Position numbers and translations under genes: made by a program. The notes below the pieces were generated by a model. That model did not search any database and had not been told where the DNA came from. It saw only the letters and a list, made by a program, of their open reading frames with translations. A stretch of 64,000 bases of DNA from contig CAWEGR010000007.1 of NCBI GenBank assembly GCA_963808775.1, forward strand, positions 124,001 through 188,000, read 5' to 3'. Below are positions 16,126 through 24,661 of the stretch, one piece after another. Position 1 is the first letter of the stretch. Every line of letters starts with the position of its first letter. The DNA comes from JACVRW01 sp963808775 (GTDB taxonomy: Bacteria; Actinomycetota; Thermoleophilia; Solirubrobacterales; Thermoleophilaceae).

Positions 16126-17046
16126 ATGACGAAGAGCTCCTGGACCCCGGCCGACATCCCCGACCTCTCCGGCAGCACCGCGATCGTGACCGGCGCGAAC
16201 AGCGGCATCGGCCTTGCCGCGGCGCGTCACCTCGCGGCCCACGGCGCGCGCGTGGTGCTTGCCGTGCGCGACCCGGGCCGCGGCGAGGACGCCGCGGCGA
16301 CGATCGACGGCGAGCGCGAGGTGCGCACGCTCGACCTCGCCGACCTCGATTCGGTGCGCGCCTTCGCCGCCGGCTGGGAGGGCCCGGTCGACCTGCTCGT
16401 CAACAACGCGGGGATCATGGCCACGCCGTTCGGCCGCACGAGGGACGGCTTCGAGCTCCAGATCGGGACGAACCACCTCGGGCACTTCGCCCTCACCAAC
16501 CTCATGCTCGACCGGGTGAGCGGCCGCGTGGTCACGGTTTCGTCGAACGCCCACCGCATGGGCCGCGTCGACCTCGACGACCTCAACTGGGAGTCGCGCC
16601 GCTATGGGCGCTGGCCCGCCTACGGGCAGACGAAGCTCGCCAACCTGCTGTTCACGCTCGAGCTCCAGCGCCGGCTCGACGAGGTGGGCTCGCCGGTGCG
16701 CGCGACCGCGGCGCACCCCGGCTGGAGCGCCACCGGGCTGCAGAGCCACACCGGCAGCCGCTTCCACCACGCCGCGATGGCGATCGGCAACCGCGTGATC
16801 GCGCAGTCGGACGAGCGCGGCGCGTGGCCGACGCTGTTCGCCGCTGTCGAGGACATCCCGGGCGGCTCGTACGCCGGCCCGGACGGGATCGGCGAGCACC
16901 GGGGCAAGCCGAGGCTCGTGGGGCGCAGCGCGGCGGCCCGCGACGCCGACAGGGCGCGCGGGCTCTGGGAGCTCTCCGAGCGCCTCACCGGCACCTCGTT
17001 CCCGCTCGCCCGCGCCGGCGACGGAGCGGCGGCCGCTCCGGCCTGA
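16126..17046 (+). CDS. Short-chain dehydrogenase/reductase
   Basis: 306 aa. The classical SDR cofactor motif TGANSGIG is at residues 20-27, NNAG in LLVNNAGIMATPF, and the catalytic Tyr and Lys in YGQTKLAN with Ser in TVSSNAH. Sequence style (IMATPFGRTRDGFELQIGTN, AAHPGWSATGLQ) is that of retinol-dehydrogenase/WWOX-like SDRs, which use NADP(H). The C-terminal 40 residues are a variable tail. Regulated by the divergent TetR gene. Substrate unknown. Confidence 0.9.
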   Translation: MTKSSWTPADIPDLSGSTAIVTGANSGIGLAAARHLAAHGARVVLAVRDPGRGEDAAATIDGEREVRTLDLADLDSVRAFAAGWEGPVDLLVNNAGIMATPFGRTRDGFELQIGTNHLGHFALTNLMLDRVSGRVVTVSSNAHRMGRVDLDDLNWESRRYGRWPAYGQTKLANLLFTLELQRRLDEVGSPVRATAAHPGWSATGLQSHTGSRFHHAAMAIGNRVIAQSDERGAWPTLFAAVEDIPGGSYAGPDGIGEHRGKPRLVGRSAAARDADRARGLWELSERLTGTSFPLARAGDGAAAAPA

Positions 17047-17049
17047 GCC

Positions 17050-17673
17050 TCAGGCCACGGGACCGCCCGCGCGCAGCGCGTCGAGCTCCGCGGGGGTGTC
17101 CACGTCCTCCCCGCCGCCCAGGTCGTCGCACGGGACCTCCCGCACGTTCGCGCTCAGGAGCAGGTTGCGGGCGCCGTGGTCGCCGCTGACGTCGCGCATG
17201 CGCTCGAACAGCTCGCGCTCCAGCAGCACGGGGTGCCCGGGATCGCCGCGGTAGGTCGCCCGGACGGCGGCGGCACCGTCGCCGCGTGCGCTCACCACGC
17301 GCCGGATCGCGTCGGGCGAGAGGCGCGGCTGGTCGCCGAGGATCACGACGACCGCGTCGCAGTCCGCCAGCTCGGCGAGGCCGCACGCGAGCGACGCGGA
17401 TTGGCCCTCGTCCCAGCGCGAGCAGATGCGTGGCTCGGCGCCGTGCAGGTCGACCCCGTCGATGACCTCCTCCGCCGCCGCGCCGAGCACGACGACGACC
17501 CGGCGGACGGGCGAAGCGATCATCGCGCGGACCGCGTGCTCGAGCAGCGGCATGCCGTGGAGCCTCGCGAGCTGCTTCTGGCCACCGAAGCGCGTGCCGG
17601 CTCCCGCCGCGAGCACGATCCCTCCGATCAGCGGCCCCGGACGGGCCGAGCGCAGGCCTCCCGCGGCCATCAT
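17050..17673 (-). CDS. MobA/MocA-like nucleotidyltransferase
   Basis: 207 aa. LAAGAGTRFGGQKQ is the NTP-binding loop of the MobA/MocA group and VVVILGDQPRLSPD the metal-binding Asp segment; HPVLL and DVDTPAEL complete the family pattern. MocA-type enzymes attach CMP to molybdopterin for molybdenum hydroxylases such as CO or xanthine dehydrogenase; the absence of an MGD gene set favours this over MobA. It is next to a broken CoxE-like gene on the same strand, which supports a former molybdenum-hydroxylase locus. Confidence 0.8.
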   Translation of the reverse strand: MMAAGGLRSARPGPLIGGIVLAAGAGTRFGGQKQLARLHGMPLLEHAVRAMIASPVRRVVVVLGAAAEEVIDGVDLHGAEPRICSRWDEGQSASLACGLAELADCDAVVVILGDQPRLSPDAIRRVVSARGDGAAAVRATYRGDPGHPVLLERELFERMRDVSGDHGARNLLLSANVREVPCDDLGGGEDVDTPAELDALRAGGPVA

Positions 17674-17775
17674 GCGCCAACCCCCACTTCCACAATCGTC
17701 GCGACCGCCGCCCGGTCCCCCGTCCCTGCCCAGGCGCGCGGATCGTCAAGCGTTTCCTTCACGGGCCTCCCTTCC

Positions 17776-18572
17776 TCAACCGCCAGCATTCCCTGCCTGC
17801 GCTCTTTCAATGCCGCCCTCCAGCAAGACGGCCAACTCCTCCAAGCATCGCAGCGAGTTGCCGGGGAGGAAATGGTCGACGTGCGGAAGGTCTGTTCGCA
17901 TCCCAAGATCGGGCCACGGGTTGAGCCAGATCACGCTGTGCGCATCGCGAGCGGAGCCGCGCCGGCTCGTGCTCGCCGCGGTCCGAGGCCGTCCCAGAGC
18001 AGCACGACGGTCGCTCCGCGCGGGAAGCGGCGACCGTCCGCGGCGAGCGCGTCTTCGATCGCGAGCGTCTCGACCCGGCGGCGCGGCGCGATGCACGCGC
18101 GCATGAACTCGAGCAGCATGCGGGCGTAGGGCTCCACCCCGCCGGAGCCGTCGTGGACGACCAGAAGCGGACGCGGCCGCTCGCGCTCGCAGGCTCCGCG
18201 CCGCGGGGGAAGGCTCGTCCGCCGCGCGTCCGGCCCCGCCGGCCGGGGCATCAGCTCGCTCGCAGCGCGCCGCTCGGCCTCCGTGAGGCTCGCGAAGTCC
18301 CTCTCCATGAGCTGCTCGACGTCGGGCGCGGCGGCGGATGCGAACCACTCATGGAAGGCGGCGTCGAAGAGCGGGAGGTCGCCGCGGCGGGTGCACAGCG
18401 AGGCGCGCAGGGCGGAGTAGGCGCCCGCCCCGTCCGTGGGGTCGACCGCGGACAGCGCCCGGTGCGCGGCGAGCAGGTCGCCCGCTCGGACGCGGGCGCC
18501 GCCTGCCCGCATCGAGGCCACGAGCAGCGCAAGCCGGCCGGACCGCCGCGCGCGGCTCATCCTGAGCGTCAT
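17776..18572 (-). pseudogene. Decayed CoxE-like VWA-domain protein
   Basis: The N-terminus (ALLVASMRAGGARVRAGDLL, TRRGDLPLFDAAFHEWF) and the end (AHSVIWLNPWPDLGMRTDL, HFLPGNSLRCLEELAVLLEG) are clearly CoxE-like, the VWA partner of MoxR ATPases in maturation of CO dehydrogenase-type enzymes. The middle is damaged. The MIDAS motif, normally DxSGS, reads HDGSGGV, roughly 50 residues of the VWA core between RVETLAI and RGATVVLL seem missing, and two +1 shifts lie near 17950-17990. No MoxR partner or structural subunits are present. Loss of function is probable. Confidence 0.65.
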
Positions 18573-18635
18573 GCAACACCCCTCCCTGGGTCGAAGCTGC
18601 TCCTCCGCGAGCCATCCTAACTATCCTCGGGGGGC

Positions 18636-19466
18636 GTGGCAGGCGTCGTGAAGGACTTCTCTTTCGAGGGCCACCGGCTCGTCTTCGACGAGTACGGCAA
18701 GGGCACCAAGGTGGTCGTGCTCCTGCCCGGCCTGCTGTTTTCGCGCGCGATGCACGCCCCGCTCGCGGAGGCGCTGGCGGAGCGGGGATACCGCGTGCTG
18801 TGCCTCGATCCCCTCGGCCACGGGGACTCCGACCGCCCGCCCGAGATGTGGCACTACTCCATGGCCGCGTTCGGGCGCCAGACGATCGGGCTGCTCGACC
18901 ACCTGGGCGTGAAGCAGGCGGTCCTCGGAGGGGCGTCGCTCGGCGCGAACGCCTCGCTCGAGGCGGCCGCGGCGGCGCCGGGGCGCGTGCGGGGCCTGAT
19001 CATCGAGATGCCGGTGCTCGACAACGCGCTGCTCGGCTGCGCGATCGCCTTCACACCGCTCCTGGTCGGGCTCACCTTCGGTGCGCCGGTCGCCCGCGGG
19101 ATCGGCGCGGTCACTCGCCGTGTCCCGCGCGGCTCGACCCTCCTCGTCGACATGCTGCTCGACTGGGCGAGCCAGGACCCGAAGCCGTCGGCGTCCGTGC
19201 TCCAGGGGCTCTTCTTCGGCCGCGTGGCGCCGCCGCGCGAGGAGCGCAGCCGGATGCGGCAAAAGGCGCTCGTGATCGGCCATGGCCGTGACCCGATTCA
19301 CCCCTTCTCCGACTCGGACATGCTCATGCGCGAGCTGCCGAACGCGCGCCTGATCGAGGCCTCCTCGATCCTCGAGCTGCGGCTCACGCCGGAGCGCCTG
19401 ACCGGTGAGATCGTGGCGTTCGTCGAAGACTGCTTCCGTCCGGCCCGGGCCAGGCGAGCCGCCTAG
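18636..19466 (+). CDS. Alpha/beta hydrolase, possibly non-catalytic
   Basis: 276 aa. The fold is clear: VVLLPGLLFSRAMHAPLAEAL, LDPLGHGDSDRP, nucleophile elbow GGASLGANAS and the acid-bearing IGHGRDPIHPFSD. At the place where the catalytic histidine is expected the sequence is EASSILELRLTPERL, with no His. Either a distant His is used, or the protein is a pseudoenzyme. The start is GTG 18636 shortly after the region of the CoxE-like start on the other strand. No signal peptide. Partner and substrate are unknown. Confidence 0.75.
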   Translation: MAGVVKDFSFEGHRLVFDEYGKGTKVVVLLPGLLFSRAMHAPLAEALAERGYRVLCLDPLGHGDSDRPPEMWHYSMAAFGRQTIGLLDHLGVKQAVLGGASLGANASLEAAAAAPGRVRGLIIEMPVLDNALLGCAIAFTPLLVGLTFGAPVARGIGAVTRRVPRGSTLLVDMLLDWASQDPKPSASVLQGLFFGRVAPPREERSRMRQKALVIGHGRDPIHPFSDSDMLMRELPNARLIEASSILELRLTPERLTGEIVAFVEDCFRPARARRAA

Positions 19467-19482
19467 CTAGCCTTCCGCGCCG

Positions 19483-20208
19483 ATGTCGCATCGCCGTGAG
19501 CAGAAGGAGGCTCTGCGCCGGGAGCGCGAGGAGCGTGAGCGGCAGGCCCGCGAGGCGGGCCAGCGCAAGAAGCTCGTCGGATACGGCGTGGCCGGCGTGC
19601 TCGTGATCGCGGCGGTCGTCCTGGTGGCGATCGCGATGGCCGGCGGGAGTGACGGCGGCGGCGACGGTCCGGAGGCCTCGAGCGACGTCTTCCCGGATGG
19701 CGGCAGCGTGCCCGAGCAGACCGTGTTCGAGGTCGCGCCCGCTGCGCGCGCGGCCGGCTGCGAGCTTCGGAGCCACAAGGGAAGCGGCACCCAGGATCAC
19801 ACCACCTCGCTCGACGAGCGCGTGCAGTACGACACCAACCCGCCGACCACCGGGCGCCACTATCAGATCCCCGCGGAGGACGGCGCGTATGGAGAGGCTC
19901 CGCCCGACGAGGCGGTGGTGCACGCGCTCGAGCACGGACGCGTGGTGGTCTGGTTCAAGCCGAACCTGCCCAAGGACGATCGCGCGGACCTGAAGGCGTG
20001 GTTCGACAAGGAGGAGGGCTTCCAGACCCTGCTCGTGCCGCGCCGCGACATGGACGCGCAGATCGCGATGAGCGCGTGGAACGGCGACCCTGCGCCGAAC
20101 GGGACGGGCCGGATCATGCTCTGCACCGAGGTCAACGAGAAGACCTGGGACGCCCTCCAGGCCTTCGCCGACGAGCACCGTTCGCGCGGGCCCGAGCCCG
20201 TCCCCTAG
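19483..20208 (+). CDS. DUF3105 membrane-anchored protein
   Basis: 241 aa. A charged N-terminus (residues 1-30, Arg/Glu-rich helix) precedes one transmembrane segment (VGYGVAGVLVIAAVVLVAIA), a Gly/Asp linker and a DUF3105 domain with its hallmark NPPTTGRHY and VVHALEHGRVVVWF motifs. The conserved His residues suggest metal binding, but the function of DUF3105 is unknown. Two cysteines (AAGCEL, MLCTEV) flank the domain. Topology puts the domain outside the membrane. It precedes the amidase gene in the same direction. Confidence 0.85.
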   Translation: MSHRREQKEALRREREERERQAREAGQRKKLVGYGVAGVLVIAAVVLVAIAMAGGSDGGGDGPEASSDVFPDGGSVPEQTVFEVAPAARAAGCELRSHKGSGTQDHTTSLDERVQYDTNPPTTGRHYQIPAEDGAYGEAPPDEAVVHALEHGRVVVWFKPNLPKDDRADLKAWFDKEEGFQTLLVPRRDMDAQIAMSAWNGDPAPNGTGRIMLCTEVNEKTWDALQAFADEHRSRGPEPVP

Positions 20209-20275
20209 AGCCGGCACCGCGGCTGCACGCGATCTTTCGCCGCCGCAACAGGGGCCGTGCGACCGTGTTGGGGTA

Positions 20276-21852
20276 GTGGTGAAGCTGCTCGCTCCTGCAG
20301 CCGCGCTCGTGTGCGCGCTCGTCCTGACCCCCACCGCCTCGGCGGCGGTCGACTTCGAGCGGCGGGCCCCGGCGGCCCACGGGACGCTCGACGCGGGGCG
20401 CAGCTTCAATCTCGTGGGCGCGCGCTGGCGAGGGCGCGCGCTGGCGGACGTCGAGTTCCGCGTCCGCCGGCCTGACGGCTGGAGCCGCTGGGCGCACGCC
20501 GGGTCGCACGCTCCCGGGCGCTCCGAGGGCCTCTGGGTGGGTCGCGCGCGGACCGTCGGGTGGCGGCTCGACCGGCCCGTGCCGGGGCTGCGGCTGCACT
20601 TCGTCTCGGTCGGGCGCGAGCGCACGAGGGCGCGCGCGCGGGCGGCGCAGACCGGTGGCCTGCCGTTCTCGTACGTGCCGCGCGAGGAATGGGAGGACGG
20701 GAAGTGCCCGCCCGCGAACAGCGCCGGACTACGGCGAGGTCAAGGCCGTGCACGTGCATCACACGGTGTCGCTCAACGACTACACGGCCGCGGAGGCGCC
20801 GGCGGTCGTCCTGGCCATCTGCCGCTACCACCGCAACTCGAACGGCTGGAACGACGTCGGCTACAACATGCTCGTCGACAGGTTCGGCGTGCTCTACGAG
20901 GGCCGCGCCGGCGGGCTCGACAAGGCGGTGGTCGGCGCGCAGGCGCAGGGCTTCAACGCGCAGACGAGCGGCATCGCGAGCATCGGCGACAACCGGACGG
21001 TCGAGCTCGGCCCCGAGGCGCTCTCCGCGCTCGCCACGTGGATCCGCTGGAAGCTGACCGTGCACGGCCAGCCGCTGTCGGGCAAGGTGACGCTGACGAG
21101 CGCGGGCGGGAGCCTGACGAAGTACCCCACCGGCGCGCGCGTGTCGGTCCAGCGCGTGATCGGCCACCGCGACACCGGCCTGACCGAGTGCCCCGGCGGA
21201 GCGCTGTACGCGCAGCTGCCCGAGCTGCGGGCGCTCGTCGAGTCGGGCTCGGCTCCGCCGGTCGACACGTTCGCCACCCGCCTGTCCGCGGCACTCGACG
21301 TCGACTCCGCGCTGTTCGGCCAGCCCGTGGTGGTCGGCGGGACGCTGCTGTCGGGAGCGGGCGCGGTGCTGGCGGGCGAGTCGCTCGAGATCCAGGTGTC
21401 GACCGAGAACGCGTGGCGCACCGTGGGCCACGCGACCACCGGCCCCGACGGCGTCTTCTCGGACGAGCTGCAGCCGCGCAAGCGCATGTACCTGCGCGTC
21501 CGCTTCCCCGGCCGCTCGGGCCTGCGCAGGTCGACCTCCGACCGGCTGCTGCTGCGGCTGCACCCGACGATCGAGTTCGACGAGCCGCCCACGCGCGCCC
21601 GCCGTGGGCGCGCCGTGTCACTCGCGGGCAGCGTCGCGCCGCGCAAGCGTGCGCTCCGGCTCGTGGTCCAGCGGCGGGAGCGCGGCCGCTGGCGGAAGGC
21701 CGGCGCCCGGACGGTGCGCGTGCGGCGCGGCAGCTTCGTGACCTCCTTCACCCCGGACCGGCGCGGCACCTGGCGCTTCTACGCGGTCGCGCCGCCCGAT
21801 CTCGACACGGACCGCGGGGCGTCCGAGCGCCACGTGCTGCGCGGTGCGCTAG
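20276..21852 (+). CDS. Secreted PGRP-type N-acetylmuramoyl-L-alanine amidase (frameshifted)
   Basis: About 524 aa after removing one base in the C run at 20711 and one G at 21843-21844. A signal peptide (VKLLAPAAALVCALVLTPTA) is followed by a beta-rich N-domain, then the amidase_2/PGRP domain with zinc-ligand candidates in VHVHHTVSLNDY and IGHRDTGLTECPGG and the YNMLVDRFGVLYEGRAGG core. Ig-like repeats follow (VVGGTLLSGAGAVLAGESL, RGRAVSLAGSV). The corrected end HVLRVR-stop lies 5 nt before the convergent sugar transferase. It should cleave the stem peptide from muramic acid outside the cell. Confidence 0.8.
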
Positions 21853-21857
21853 CGCGC

Positions 21858-22438
21858 TTACCAGCCCTGGCGCAGGTCGTCGCTGTAGAGGCCGTGCCCC
21901 GTGGCGAGCATGCGCGCCGTGCGCGCCAGGATCCGGATGTCGAGCCGCAGCGAGCGGTGCTCGACGTACCAGACGTCGAGCTCGATCCGCTCCGGCCACG
22001 GCAGCGAGGTGCGGCCGTTGATCTGGGCCCAGCCCGTGATGCCGGGCTTCACGTCGAGCCGGCGGCGCTGGCGCTCGGTGTAACGGTCGACCTGCTCCTG
22101 GACCGTCGGGCGCGGGCCCACGATCGCGAGCTCTCCGCGCAGCACGTTGACCAGGTTCGGCAGCTCGTCGAGCGAGAAGCGCCGCAGCAGGCGGCCGCTG
22201 CGCGTGATGCGCGGGTCGCCCTCGAGCACGTAGATGCCGGCGCCCATCGCTCCGCCCCGGGCACCATCGTCCGCAGCTTCCAGAGCTCGAACGGCTGCCC
22301 GCCCCTCCCCACGCGGCGCTGCCGGTAGAAGACCGGGCCGCGGCTCTCGAGCTTGATCGCGAGCGCGGCGAGGCCGAGCAGCGGCGCGGCGAGCACGAGC
22401 AGCGCGGAGGCGATCAGGATGTCCAGGATGCGTGGCAT
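21858..22438 (-). CDS. Initiating sugar-phosphate (exopolysaccharide) transferase (frameshifted)
   Basis: About 194 aa. One base appears to be missing at about 22247, the only net deletion I found. The first part has a membrane helix (ILIASALLVLAAPLLGLAAL) and the family block GPVFYRQRRVGRGGQPFELW. The second has LRRFSLDELPNLVNVLRGEL, IVGPRPTVQEQ and PGITGWAQINGR, all diagnostic of WcaJ/ExoY-type polyprenyl-phosphate glycosyl-1-phosphate transferases. These load the first sugar onto undecaprenyl phosphate at the inner membrane face. It is divergent from the GT4 gene with 20 bp between starts. Confidence 0.85.
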
Positions 22439-22458
22439 GACTAGCGTTCGCGCGGCGG

Positions 22459-23607
22459 ATGCGGATCCTCTACCTGCATCAGTTCTTCATCACCCGTGAG
22501 GGCGTGGGCGGCACGCGCTCTTACGAGTTCGCGCGCCGGTTCGCGGCGCGCGGACACGACGTGCGGATCGTAACCGCCGGTGGCGGCCGCCGCCGGGTCG
22601 AGGGAGTCGACGTCGTCGGCGTGCGGGCCGGCTACTCCGACTACGTGAGCGCGACCGCCGTCTCGTATCCCCGGCGCATGCTCGCCTTCGCCCGCTTCGC
22701 GCTCGCCGCGTGCGCCGCCGCGCTGCGGGGCCCGAGGCCGGACGTGATCTACGCCACCTCGCCGCCGCTGACCATGGCGCTGCCCGCCCTCGTGGCCGCC
22801 GCGCGTTGGCGCGCTCCGCTCGTGTTCGAGGTGCGCGACCTCTGGCCCGAGGCGCCGATCCAGATGGGCGCCCTCTCGAACCCCCTCGCGCGCCGGGTCG
22901 CGCGCGCGGTCGAGCGCTTCGTCTACGCGCGCAGCGCGCGCGTGATCGCGCTCTCGCCCGGCATCCGCGACGGGATCGAGGCCGCCGGCGTCCCGGGCGA
23001 GCGGATCGCCCTGGTGCCGAACGCCGCGGACCTCGACCTGTTCGAGCCGCGCCCGTGGCCGCGCGACGAGCCGTTCACGGTCTCGTACTTCGGGACGATG
23101 GGCGAGGCGAACGACCTGTCGGCCGCCCTTGGCGCGGCGCGCCTCCTGCCGGACGTGCGCTTCGTGCTGATGGGCGACGGCAAGCGCCGCGCCGAGCTCG
23201 CGAGCGGCGCCCCGGACAACGTCGAGCTTCCCGGCGCCGCGGCGTCGAAGCGCGAGGTGGCCGAGCTCGCCGGGCGCTCCGGGGTCTGCCTCACGCTCTT
23301 CAAGGACGTGCCCGTGCTCGCCACCAACTCGCCCAACAAGCTCTTCGACACGTTCGCCGCGGGGCGGCCCGCGATCGTGAACATGGACGGCTGGATGCGC
23401 CGGCTCGTGGAGGACAACGAGGCCGGGCTGTACGCGCCCGCGGGCGACGCCGAGGCGCTGGCGAAGGCGATCGGGCGGCTCCGCGACGACCCCGCCCTCG
23501 CCGAGCGCATGGGCCTGAACGCACGCGCCCTGGCGGAGCGCGACTTCGGCCGCGACGAGCTCGCGGCGCGCGCCCTCGGCGTGCTCGAGGAGGCCGCTGC
23601 GCGGTGA
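22459..23607 (+). CDS. Family 4 glycosyltransferase (WbuB-like)
   Basis: 382 aa. GT-B fold: MRILYLHQFFITREGVGGTR at the N-terminus with ARRFAARGHDVRIVT, then the hinge FEVRDLWPEAPIQMGAL, NAADLDLF and a C-domain with VSYFGTMGEAND, FVLMGDGKRR and LFDTFAAGRPAIVNMDG. The layout matches WbuB/fucosamine transferases, which add the second or third sugar of a lipid-linked repeat unit. Donor unknown. The stop overlaps the GT2 start in a GTGA tetramer, hence coupled. Confidence 0.85.
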   Translation: MRILYLHQFFITREGVGGTRSYEFARRFAARGHDVRIVTAGGGRRRVEGVDVVGVRAGYSDYVSATAVSYPRRMLAFARFALAACAAALRGPRPDVIYATSPPLTMALPALVAAARWRAPLVFEVRDLWPEAPIQMGALSNPLARRVARAVERFVYARSARVIALSPGIRDGIEAAGVPGERIALVPNAADLDLFEPRPWPRDEPFTVSYFGTMGEANDLSAALGAARLLPDVRFVLMGDGKRRAELASGAPDNVELPGAAASKREVAELAGRSGVCLTLFKDVPVLATNSPNKLFDTFAAGRPAIVNMDGWMRRLVEDNEAGLYAPAGDAEALAKAIGRLRDDPALAERMGLNARALAERDFGRDELAARALGVLEEAAAR

Positions 23608-24539
23608 GCGTGGAGCTGTCCTACTGCGTCGTCAACACGGAGGGCCGCGACGATCTGCTGGCCTGCCTCGACGCGATCGAGCGCACCCACCCGGAGGGCG
23701 TCGAGTACGAGCTGCTCGTGCTCGACAACGCATCGGGCGACGGCTCCGCCGAGGTCGTGCGCGAGCGCCATCCCGAGGCGCGGCTGTTCGCGCTCACGCA
23801 ACGCACCGGCAAGGCGGAGAACGACTCCACGCTGCTGCGCGAGGCGCGCGGGCGCCTGTGCCTGCTCCTGAACGAGGACTCGGAGCTGCGCGAGGGCGCC
23901 ACCCGCGCGCTGCTCGACGCTCTCGAGGCTGACCCGCGCGCGGCCGCCGCGGGCGCGCAGCTGCTCACGAGCGAGGGCGAGCCGACCGCCTGCGCCTGGC
24001 GGCTCCCCGACATCCCCTGGGCGCTGGCCGCGGCCGTGTTCATGCACCGGCGCGTGGCGGTGCAGAGCACGGGCGAGCACGTGCGCGAGGTGGGCTGGGT
24101 GCAATCGAGCGCGATGCTGGTGCGCCGCGAGGCGGCCGAGGAGGTGGGCTGGCTCGACCCCGCCTTCTTCGTCTACTCCGACGAGACCGACTTCTGCAAG
24201 CGGCTGCGCGACGCCGGCTGGCGCATCCTGTTCGTCCCCCAGGCGGCGGCCGTCCATCACGACCAGCTCTCGACGGACGCCGGGGCGATGCGCCGCCGCA
24301 TCGTCGAGTTCCACCGCAACCGCGACCTCTACTTCAGGAAGCACGGCCTGACCGCCACGCGCCTCGTGTGGCGGCTCTGCTGGACCTGGTCCTATCTCGC
24401 GCGCGCGGCGGCGGCGCTGCTGATCCCGGGCCGCGACCCGCGCCGCTACCTGCTGCACGCGCGTCAGGAGCTCTCCCCGAGCCGGGGTGAGGGCATCCGC
24501 GAGGCCGCCGCGGCCTACAACGCGCGCCGCGCCGCTTAG
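23604..24539 (+). CDS. Family 2 glycosyltransferase
   Basis: 311 aa. GT-A fold: VELSYCVVNTEGRDDLLACL, ELLVLDNASGDGSAEVV, the metal-binding region reads LLLNEDSEL, and the acceptor-side FVYSDETDFCKRLRDAGW motif is typical of rhamnosyl/WbbL-like transferases. The C-terminal 60 residues include two membrane-associating helices. GTG 23604 overlaps the preceding stop. The TAG stop is formed at the left junction of a MITE-like element (TA of the target plus G of the element), so the original C-terminus may have been different. Confidence 0.85.
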   Translation: MSVELSYCVVNTEGRDDLLACLDAIERTHPEGVEYELLVLDNASGDGSAEVVRERHPEARLFALTQRTGKAENDSTLLREARGRLCLLLNEDSELREGATRALLDALEADPRAAAAGAQLLTSEGEPTACAWRLPDIPWALAAAVFMHRRVAVQSTGEHVREVGWVQSSAMLVRREAAEEVGWLDPAFFVYSDETDFCKRLRDAGWRILFVPQAAAVHHDQLSTDAGAMRRRIVEFHRNRDLYFRKHGLTATRLVWRLCWTWSYLARAAAALLIPGRDPRRYLLHARQELSPSRGEGIREAAAAYNARRAA

Positions 24540-24646
24540 TGTCCGGAGTCGGAATTCGGCTTCGAGCGGCGTCGGCATCGTCCCAGCGGCCGTAGACGCG
24601 TTCAGACGCCGGGAAGCCGCGCCCGAAATAACGACTCAGGACACTA
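24537..24646. mobile_element. 110-bp MITE-like element with TA flanks (IS630/mariner type)
   Basis: TAGTGTCCGGAGTCG (24537-24551) is mirrored by CGACTCAGGACACTA (24632-24646) with one mismatch in 15. Inside the flanking TA dinucleotides the terminal repeat is GTGTCCGGAGTCG, and the repeat continues imperfectly inward (ATTCGG against ATTTCGGG). TA on both sides is the target duplication of IS630/Tc1-mariner elements. The interior has no coding capacity, so it would be a non-autonomous MITE. Alternatively it is a long-stem intercistronic hairpin. No second copy is present here. Confidence 0.55.
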
Positions 24647-24661
24647 GGCTTCGCGCACCTC

